Assembly: GCF_030815585.1 (NCBI RefSeq)
Contig: NZ_JAUSWY010000001.1
Location: 1,922,001-1,986,000 of the forward strand
Direction: 5' to 3'
Length of the DNA stretch: 64,000 nt
Source: Arthrobacter pascens
GTDB lineage: Bacteria; Actinomycetota; Actinomycetes; Actinomycetales; Micrococcaceae
A model generated the notes under the pieces. It saw nothing but the letters and a program-made list of their open reading frames with translations. It searched no databases and was not told the DNA's origin. The position numbers and the translations under genes are program-made. This document shows, in pieces, positions 58,425 to 64,000 of the stretch (positions are counted from its first letter, which is position 1; every line of letters starts with the position of its first letter).

Positions 58425-58799
58425 CTAAGCAGGTTTGGCGTACGTGGCCGCACTCATGATTTCGAAACCTACGAACGTCTCATCGTTTTCGACCCAGGCA
58501 TCATGGCCCGCGGGAATTGAATAGGCGTCGCCGGCGTGAATTGTGGCGCGGCTTCCGTCTTCCATCACCACTGTTAGCGTTCCGGCGGTGCAAAACCCCA
58601 CGTGGTTGTTCTGGCAGCTGTCGGTGTGGACCACGGTCTTGACGGTCTCGGACCACCGCCAGCCGGGCTCGAAGGTGAACCTACCCAAGGTGGTGTCACC
58701 GAGGGTAACCACGTCAACTTCGGTCTTGGGCGGACGGCGCTTTTCATCAGGTTCGTTGAATGACTTCGATTCTAGGGCCTTGACAGTTACTGCGGACAT
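58425..58799 (-). CDS. Small cupin-domain protein
   Basis: A 124-residue single-cupin protein. The two cupin motifs are visible around VVHTDSCQNNHVGFCTAGTL and DAYSIPAGHDAWV, so a metal site with two or three histidines is possible. GAGGAGGA precedes the ATG. No enzymatic role can be given; related proteins are annotated only by fold. The gene is divergent from a small unknown gene and shares with it an upstream array of tandem 12-bp repeats. Confidence 0.82.
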   Translation of the reverse strand: MSAVTVKALESKSFNEPDEKRRPPKTEVDVVTLGDTTLGRFTFEPGWRWSETVKTVVHTDSCQNNHVGFCTAGTLTVVMEDGSRATIHAGDAYSIPAGHDAWVENDETFVGFEIMSAATYAKPA

Positions 58800-58848
58800 A
58801 ATGTCCTCCTCATGCGGTGGTTACAGGATGTCCCCACTTTGAGCTGTG

Positions 58849-58872
58849 ACCGTGTGAGCAACCGTGTGAGCA
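58849..58872 (-). repeat. Tandem 12-bp repeat upstream of the cupin gene
   Basis: Two exact copies of ACCGTGTGAGCA lie head to tail, 49 bases before the cupin start. Read in the direction of the gene they are TGCTCACACGGT twice. A second array in the opposite orientation precedes the divergent gene at the same distance. This looks like a regulator binding array. Confidence 0.75.
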
Positions 58873-59017
58873 GAAATGCGTTTCCAAAGACCTAGCCAGT
58901 TGACGTGTACCGCCCAGACCGTCCAGCAGAAACGACTTGGCCTTCAAGTGCTCGGCCGTGAGCGCGGTGGGTGGATGATGTGCATGGTGCCTATACACAC
59001 GTGGCTATACACGCCAT

Positions 59018-59041
59018 GGCTCACACGCCTGCTCACACGGT
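59018..59041 (+). repeat. Tandem 12-bp repeat upstream of the small divergent gene
   Basis: TGCTCACACGGT at 59030-59041 is preceded by a diverged copy (GGCTCACACGCC) at 59018-59029, 50 bases before the start of the small gene at 59092. Orientation and distance relative to the gene match the array upstream of the cupin gene. Further upstream TATACAC occurs twice (58992-58998 and 59006-59012). Confidence 0.7.
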
Positions 59042-59091
59042 GATGACCCAGTCTTCTGTTATGGATTCCAACATCGAACAGGAGAATTGCC

Positions 59092-59370
59092 ATGGAACTG
59101 AATGAACTCCTCAATCGCACCGCCAATCACATCGTCGCTGATGGGACGCAGTTCGAATCGCTGGCCCTGGAAGCGATGGCTTCTGCCGCCAGGGACTTGA
59201 GCCCTGGTGCAGCGGCGGCGCTCGTGGATTGGAACGGTTCGGAGATTGCCCGGCTTAGGGCCTTCGGTATTGTGCATGGCGTGTTGCTTCGGGAACTTCC
59301 GGCCGCCACACAGACACAATTGCTCACACACCTGCTCAGCACTTCATCTGGCCTAGCGCTCGCCGCGTAG
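59092..59370 (+). CDS. Small conserved-looking hypothetical protein
   Basis: A 92-residue protein that I do not recognise. It is predicted mainly alpha-helical, neutral, rich in Ala and Leu, with no signal peptide or membrane segment; two possible helices (LNELLNRTANHIVADG and TQTQLLTHLLSTSSGL) flank a central region. AGGAG lies seven bases before the ATG, supporting real translation. It is divergent from the cupin gene and both share the same upstream repeat array, so the two are probably co-regulated. Confidence 0.65.
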   Translation: MELNELLNRTANHIVADGTQFESLALEAMASAARDLSPGAAAALVDWNGSEIARLRAFGIVHGVLLRELPAATQTQLLTHLLSTSSGLALAA

Positions 59371-59691
59371 TCGTTCTTACCTCGTTGCCGTCCTGGGCGT
59401 CGGATACTAATGGGAAAACCGCCTTCGAACGGGACGGCAGCCTATCGCCGACTGGGTGCACACAAGACTTGGGCCGTGCTGGCGAGGTTGCTCCGTTCCT
59501 CTGAGAGAAGGGTGTTCAAACGGCGCGGACGGTCACATGGGCGTTGGTTGACTATGCGAATCCAATTCGGTTACTGAAGGGTTCGCGATGATTCCTGGCT
59601 TTCGGCGAAGGCCTCGCAGCTGCCAGCCATCTCGTTGCAGTGAGGGATCTGTGCCTAGGGTTTCCGCTTTTGAAGAGCTCGGAGATGTACC
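59371..59691 (+). promoter_or_regulatory. Gene-free stretch with candidate promoter of the SARP-like gene
   Basis: This 321-base stretch has no coding sequence that I can support on either strand. Near its end TTGCAG (59635-59640) and TAGGGT (59656-59661) form a possible promoter with a 15-base spacer, about 30 bases before the start of the SARP-like regulator. No repeat matching the 12-bp arrays upstream was found. Confidence 0.4.
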
Positions 59692-61506
59692 ATGGCTGCC
59701 ATGCCCGGCTTAGTGATTCGGCTCATTGGATCACCGTCGATCGCACGAATGGACAGCGAGGCCCAACAACTCCGGGGCCGTAAGGCCTGGGGCTTGCTGG
59801 CGTACCTGACCCTTGAGCGCGGCGGGACAAGCAGACATCGTCTTGCTGCCCTGCTCTTCCCTGATGCCGAGGATCCATTGGGGGCACTGCGGTGGAATCT
59901 GTCTCAAGTCAGGCGCTCCCTTGGGGACGATGTCTCCCTCTCCGGCGACCCCATACGGCTGATCTTGTCACCAGATTGCCGTTGTGACGTTCGTGTTGTC
60001 CTGGAATCAAGGAAACCCCTCGAGTCGGACCGGATACTGCCTGAGGGTGAGTTGCTGGAAGGTTTATCTTTTGCCGATTGTCCGGCTTTCGATGCTTGGC
60101 TTGAAGTCGAGCGGCACAGGATCGAGAACTGCGTGCAGGCTCTCTTATATGAGCGGGCTCTGGCAGCCCTGGCCGGTGGGGCTCCCAACGAGGCCGCCGA
60201 GCTGGCGTCCCGTGCTGTGGAGCGGGATCCGTACAATACGGACTGCCAGGTGGTTCTGGTGAAGTCGCTTATTTCGTCAGGTCAGCATCGGTGGGCACGC
60301 GAACAGGTTAGCCGCTGCCGCGAACTGTTCCACAAAGAGTTGGGCCTCGGTTTACCGAAGGAGATCCGGGCCGCCCTTTACGATTCGGCGCCGTCCATCA
60401 CTGAGGACGTCCTTCCTACAGAAGCTGCCGTGCGGTCCTATCTTGATGCTGCAAGTTCTTCCCTCTCGTCGGGTGCTGTGGACAGGGCTTTGGATCAACT
60501 GAGGCTAGCGACCGAATTGTCTGGACGCAATGCGGACCACGGTTTGCAGGCTGAGTCGCTGGTCGCGCTGGCCGGGGCCCTGATTCATCAGGCAGGTGGT
60601 CGAGGCGCTGAAGTGGCAGATCTCCTGCACCGGGCGATTGTTGCCGGAAGCCGTGCTGGTGGATCCCGAATAAACGCAGCTGCTTACCGTGAGCTTGGAT
60701 TTCTTTCGGTGCAGCGCGGCATCCCCGACAATGCTGCACGATGGCTTGATGAGGCAATGAATGCCGCCGATGGATCGGTTGAGGAAGAGGCCAAGATCCT
60801 TGGTGTTCGAGGCATGATGGAGTCGGACACCGCCCACTATGAGCGGGCGCTCATGTCCCTTACCGAGTCCGAGGCGCTGGCTGCGAAAACAGGCAGTCGG
60901 CGCCAGCAGGGCTTCAGTTTGGCCATGATCGGGCGCGTGCATCTACTCCGAGGAGATCTTCGCGGGGCTGCGGGGCCCTTGCACCGATCTCTCGATTTCA
61001 TCACATTGGAACGATGGACAGCTTTCCGCCCCTTCGTAGAGGGGCTGCTGGGCGAAACGTACCTCGCCGAAAATCAACCGGAAAAAGCGAATCCCCTCAT
61101 CGATCATGCCTGGGTACTGGCAGAACAGGGCGGGGACCACTGCTTCCAGGTCATGGCTGCCAGCAACCAGGCGCGCCTATGCATGGGACGCCGAGACCTC
61201 GACGGCGCAGTCCGGTGGATCCAGCGTGGACTCGAAATCAAACCCTGGTACTTGTGGTACACAGCAAGGCTGCTTGATACGGCATCCGAAATCGCCATTG
61301 AAGTCGGCTCTCCGAAAGCCGACGAATTCGCCGGTCGGCTCCACAAACTGGCCAGCAGCAGCGGGCTGCGGGAACTCACGGCAAGAGCACAATCGCACCG
61401 TGCCCTCCTCGGTGATACGTCCGCGGCGTCCGCACTCCCGTGGTTGGCAAAGGACATAGACAACCCCGCGTTAAATACATTTCTTGCGGGTAGGGCGCAG
61501 CTTTAG
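59692..61506 (+). CDS. SARP/BTAD-type regulator with TPR-like C-terminal region
   Basis: A 604-residue regulator. Residues 1-95 resemble the winged-helix DNA-binding domain of SARP proteins (RGRKAWGLLAYLTLERGG, LRWNLSQVRRSLGDD); residues ~100-245 form a bacterial transcriptional activation domain (AFDAWLEVERHRIE, WAREQVSRCRELFHKELGL). The remaining 350 residues are helical repeats of TPR type (AAYRELGFLSVQRGIPDNAARWLDEAM and similar). There is no NB-ARC or AAA ATPase module as in AfsR. SARPs bind direct repeats; the twin 12-bp arrays just upstream are candidate targets. CGGAG precedes the ATG. Its GC content looks lower than that of its neighbours. Confidence 0.82.
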   Translation: MAAMPGLVIRLIGSPSIARMDSEAQQLRGRKAWGLLAYLTLERGGTSRHRLAALLFPDAEDPLGALRWNLSQVRRSLGDDVSLSGDPIRLILSPDCRCDVRVVLESRKPLESDRILPEGELLEGLSFADCPAFDAWLEVERHRIENCVQALLYERALAALAGGAPNEAAELASRAVERDPYNTDCQVVLVKSLISSGQHRWAREQVSRCRELFHKELGLGLPKEIRAALYDSAPSITEDVLPTEAAVRSYLDAASSSLSSGAVDRALDQLRLATELSGRNADHGLQAESLVALAGALIHQAGGRGAEVADLLHRAIVAGSRAGGSRINAAAYRELGFLSVQRGIPDNAARWLDEAMNAADGSVEEEAKILGVRGMMESDTAHYERALMSLTESEALAAKTGSRRQQGFSLAMIGRVHLLRGDLRGAAGPLHRSLDFITLERWTAFRPFVEGLLGETYLAENQPEKANPLIDHAWVLAEQGGDHCFQVMAASNQARLCMGRRDLDGAVRWIQRGLEIKPWYLWYTARLLDTASEIAIEVGSPKADEFAGRLHKLASSSGLRELTARAQSHRALLGDTSAASALPWLAKDIDNPALNTFLAGRAQL

Positions 61507-61698
61507 AAGAAAGCCGGGGAGAATGCCCTTGGCTTTCATCGCCAGCAAACTCCCGTAGTTTTCAATCGATGTCTCATTGCTCTCGTAGGAGCGGTCGACG
61601 AAGTTGCGGAGCGCCCTGAATGCTTCCAACTCGCTTTTAGGGTCGAAATACTGACTGTTGTACCGTTGGTTAGAAACCGCCCTGCCACCTTGGGTGCA
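61471..61698 (-). pseudogene. 3'-terminal remnant of an unidentified gene
   Basis: On the minus strand an uninterrupted frame ends at TAA (61473-61471) and reads back through KAKGILPGFLLKLRP, NYGSLLAM, RALRNFVDRSYES and QYFDPKSELEAF to a stop at 61701-61699. The composition is strongly protein-like, but there is no usable start codon or ribosome binding site, so this is the C-terminal end of a gene whose front is gone. It overlaps the last codons of the SARP-like gene. I cannot name the family. Confidence 0.45.
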
Positions 61699-61729
61699 CT
61701 ATTCCCTGCCGGGCCGTAGGCTCGTGGGC

Positions 61730-62350
61730 ATGGCCAGATACTTCGACGTTCATCCCCAAGACCCGCAGCCGCGCGCCATCACGCAGGCTGTCAGCATTGT
61801 GCTCGACGGCGGGCTGATCGCCTACCCCACGGACTCCTGCTATGCCCTCGGGGCCCAGTTGGGCAACAGGGACGCGCTGGACCGGATCCGGACCATCCGC
61901 AAATTGGACAACAAGCACCACTTCACCCTTGTCTGCAAGGACTTCGCCCAGTTGGGGCAGTTCGTGAACATCGGCAATGATGTCTTCCGCAGCATCAAGT
62001 CGGTCACGCCGGGCAGCTACACGTTCATCCTGCCGGCCACCAAGGAGGTCCCGCGCCGGCTCCTCCATCCGAAGAAAAAAACGGTGGGCGTCCGCATCCC
62101 GGATAACCGCGTGGTCCAGGCCCTGCTGGCGGAGCTGGGTGAACCGCTGCTCTCCAGCACGCTGCTGCTTCCCGACGAGGAGGATCCGCTCACCCACGGG
62201 TGGGAAATCAAGGAGCGGCTGGAGCATGATGTGGACGCCGTGATCGATTCCGGTGACTGCGGGGCCGAGCCCACCACCGTGATTGACTTCTCCAGTGGCG
62301 TGGCGGAAGTGGCGCGGCGGGGCACCGGTGATCCTTCCCGCTTCGAGTAA
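61730..62350 (+). CDS. yciO: YciO family protein (YrdC/Sua5 domain)
   Basis: A 206-residue YrdC-fold protein. FDVHPQDPQPRAITQAV, YPTDSCYALGAQ, RKLDNKHHFTLVCKD and the late TTVIDFSSGV track E. coli YciO from end to end, rather than TsaC/Sua5, the threonylcarbamoyl-AMP synthase of tRNA modification. YciO shares the fold, and its own role is not firmly established. ATG at 61730 is chosen because TAGGCT lies seven bases before it with no Shine-Dalgarno; a longer upstream frame lacks any start signal. It converges closely with the LigD-like gene, six bases apart. Confidence 0.9.
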   Translation: MARYFDVHPQDPQPRAITQAVSIVLDGGLIAYPTDSCYALGAQLGNRDALDRIRTIRKLDNKHHFTLVCKDFAQLGQFVNIGNDVFRSIKSVTPGSYTFILPATKEVPRRLLHPKKKTVGVRIPDNRVVQALLAELGEPLLSSTLLLPDEEDPLTHGWEIKERLEHDVDAVIDSGDCGAEPTTVIDFSSGVAEVARRGTGDPSRFE

Positions 62351-62356
62351 GCGTGT

Positions 62357-63379
62357 CTAGTCCGGTTTGCGTGCCCGGCTGGGCTGCACGCGGGGCGGTT
62401 CGCCAGGCATCTTGGGATAGTCGGGCGGGAAAGGCAGCTCGCCCAGCCCGGAGGTGATGTCGCGGTCCCACCAGCCCAGCAAAGTATCGATGGTGCCGGG
62501 ACTGGCGTTCATGTCAGCCCACGGATCACCAACGGTCTTCAGCCGTTCGGGCACGGTGAGGATGGTGAAGTTCTTGGGGTCCGCGCTGCCCAGTTCATCC
62601 CAGGTGATGGGGCATGACACGGGGGCGTGGGCCAGGGCCCGCGGGCTGTAGGCGCCGGCAATGGTCCGGTCGCGGTTGGCCTGGTTGAAGTCCAGGAACA
62701 CCCGCTGGCCCCGTTCCTCCTTCCACCAGGCAGTGGTGACCTTGTCAGGCATCCGCCGTTCGAGTTCCCGGGCGGCGGCGATTACGGCGTGGCGGACCTC
62801 CAGGAACTCATGCGTCGGCTCGATGGGAGCATAGACGTGGAGCCCACGGTTTCCCGAGGTCTTGATAAAGCAGGTCAAGCCGGCCTCCGCCAGCACCTCC
62901 TTCAGCCCGAGCGCTGCGGGAACGGCGTCATCGAAGTCCGTCCCTGGCTGCGGGTCCAGGTCGATGCGCAGCTGGTCCGGATTGTCGGTGTTCTCTGCGC
63001 GGGAGGGCCACGGGTGGAACACGACGGTGTTCATCTGCACCGCCCACACCGCCGCGGCGGGTTCGTCCAGTACCAGTTGCGGATGCGACCGCGCACTGGG
63101 ATAGATCACTTTGACGGACCTGATGAACTCGGGCGTACCCTTGGGCGGGTTTTTGGAGAAGAACATCTCACCGTCGACGTTGTCCGAATATCTTTGCAGC
63201 GAGACGGGCCTGTCCCCGTTGGCGGCAATGAACGCGTCCCCGACTTCTGCCACGTAGCGGGCAAGGTCCAGCTTGGTCAGCCCAAGGTCCGGCCAGAGGA
63301 CCCTGCTGGGACTGGAAATGCGCATCTCGCGCTCCCCGTTGGGGCCTTGGACTGTAATGGTGGTCTGTTCGCTCGCCAT
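62357..63379 (-). CDS. Stand-alone LigD-type primase-polymerase domain protein
   Basis: A 340-residue protein equivalent to the polymerase (archaeo-eukaryotic primase-like) domain of LigD, used in bacterial non-homologous end joining. The catalytic acidic pair is in RIDLDPQPG (near residue 140), followed by TSGNRGLHVYAPI and FLDFNQANRDRTIAGAYSPRA. No ligase or phosphoesterase domain is attached and no ku gene is in the window; mycobacteria also carry such separate paralogues (PolD-type). TAGCTT lies six bases before the ATG, consistent with a leaderless message. Confidence 0.9.
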   Translation of the reverse strand: MASEQTTITVQGPNGEREMRISSPSRVLWPDLGLTKLDLARYVAEVGDAFIAANGDRPVSLQRYSDNVDGEMFFSKNPPKGTPEFIRSVKVIYPSARSHPQLVLDEPAAAVWAVQMNTVVFHPWPSRAENTDNPDQLRIDLDPQPGTDFDDAVPAALGLKEVLAEAGLTCFIKTSGNRGLHVYAPIEPTHEFLEVRHAVIAAARELERRMPDKVTTAWWKEERGQRVFLDFNQANRDRTIAGAYSPRALAHAPVSCPITWDELGSADPKNFTILTVPERLKTVGDPWADMNASPGTIDTLLGWWDRDITSGLGELPFPPDYPKMPGEPPRVQPSRARKPD

Positions 63380-63489
63380 GGGGACAAGCTACACCCCCAA
63401 CCACCGTGGCAAACAGATTCGCGCGGCAAAGAGGTTCGACAATGGAGTGCCTGATACAGCAGAGCATGGCAATCCGGCATGATTGATCC

Positions 63490-64000
63490 ATGCCCGTCCC
63501 AGAGTCTGCCATCAGCATCGCCGTCGGTGAATCCGACGTTTCCGGCGTCTATGCCCGCCCGGAACAGCCATTCGCCACGCTGGTGGTTGCCCATGGTGCC
63601 GGCGCAGGAATGGAGCACCCGTTCCTGCGTGGCTTCACCCAAGCCCTTAACGGCCACGGTGTGGCCACCCTGCGATTCAACTTTCCCTACCGTGAAGCGG
63701 GCAGGAAGTTCCCGGACCGTCCACCGGCCGCCATCGCTGCGTGGCGGGTGGCCATGGACGTCGCCCGGTCTCGCTCAGACGGGGAGCCCGTATGGGCTGC
63801 AGGCAAATCCTTCGGTGGGCGCATGGCGTCCATGGCCGTAGCAGAAGGCATGGACGCCCGGGGGCTCGTGTACCTCGGCTATCCGCTGCACCCGCCGGGC
63901 AAGCCGGAGAAACTTCGCGATGAACACCTCTACGGGCTGGAACTTCCCATGCTTTTCCTGCAGGGGACGCGGGATACGTTCGCGACTCCCGCGTTGCTTG
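63490..64000 (+). CDS. Alpha/beta hydrolase, KANL3/Tex30-like (5' part)
   Basis: The frame starts at ATG 63490 and is still open at the window's end, giving 170 residues of a protein expected to be about 210. LVVAHGAGAGMEHPF is the oxyanion-hole region, LRFNFPYREAGRK follows, and the nucleophile elbow is AGKSFGGRMAS. LPMLFLQGTRDTFA holds the expected acid residue. The motifs fit the KANL3/Tex30 family of dienelactone hydrolase-like proteins, whose bacterial members are mostly uncharacterised. No ribosome binding site is apparent. Confidence 0.85.
   Translation, partial: MPVPESAISIAVGESDVSGVYARPEQPFATLVVAHGAGAGMEHPFLRGFTQALNGHGVATLRFNFPYREAGRKFPDRPPAAIAAWRVAMDVARSRSDGEPVWAAGKSFGGRMASMAVAEGMDARGLVYLGYPLHPPGKPEKLRDEHLYGLELPMLFLQGTRDTFATPALL

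Noticed and set aside
61658..61729. N-terminal extension of yciO
   Set aside because: The extra residues do not match YciO proteins, and the region overlaps the antisense gene remnant and the TAGGCT promoter element.

Overview
The window is high-GC actinobacterial chromosome, most like Arthrobacter or a related Micrococcaceae genus. This rests on gene content and is an inference: OpcA, RbpA, WhiA, a mycothiol-type maleylpyruvate isomerase, an Eis-like acetyltransferase, a CoaE-GrpB fusion, and many genes with no Shine-Dalgarno sequence. It is almost entirely ordinary coding sequence. I saw no tRNA, rRNA, CRISPR array, insertion sequence or phage gene.

Layout. 1-6.1 kb: central carbon metabolism, with the end of opcA, pgl, then on the minus strand gap-pgk-tpiA-secG-rbpA and sodA. 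6.3-11.3 kb: the conserved uvrC-rapZ-yvcK-whiA block. 11.4-15.8 kb: PlsC-like acyltransferase, a HAD phosphatase and uvrA. 15.8-19.8 kb: a heterodimeric ABC exporter with a GntR regulator in the same operon. 20-26 kb: a decayed methyltransferase gene, a DExH helicase, a GNAT enzyme, an S33-type hydrolase and an MFS exporter. 26.3-34 kb: terC behind a probable yybP-ykoY manganese riboswitch, uvrB, coaE-grpB, a YigZ-like protein, GNAT and rpsA. 34-43.8 kb: Eis-like enzyme, a two-component system beside a multicopper oxidase, an SRPBCC-ArsR pair with twin operators, polA, a thioesterase and a DHFR-like reductase. 43.9-46.7 kb: phosphate transport, a HAD gene split by one stop codon, and a membrane-anchored protein of unknown function.

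46.7-53 kb is a complete gentisate catabolic cluster. An uptake MFS transporter and an FAD hydroxylase diverge from an IclR regulator, which is followed by gentisate 1,2-dioxygenase, fumarylpyruvate hydrolase and mycothiol-type maleylpyruvate isomerase. Two copies of the same palindrome, one over the regulator's start and one upstream of the dioxygenase, look like the regulator's operators.

53.5-58.4 kb has a KdpE/KdpD pair in which KdpD lacks its N-terminal sensor domain. It lies next to a large APC permease, with no kdpFABC, so a rewired potassium circuit is possible. 58.4-61.7 kb is less GC-rich and holds the least familiar material: a cupin gene and a small unknown gene diverge, each preceded by the same tandem 12-bp repeat at the same distance, followed by a solo SARP/TPR regulator and a gene remnant. 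The window ends with yciO, a stand-alone LigD-type polymerase and the start of an alpha/beta hydrolase.

A recurring feature is a TANNNT hexamer 6-7 bases before the start codon with no ribosome binding site. It suggests leaderless transcripts for about fifteen genes, including uvrA, uvrB and uvrC, and it was used to choose several starts.
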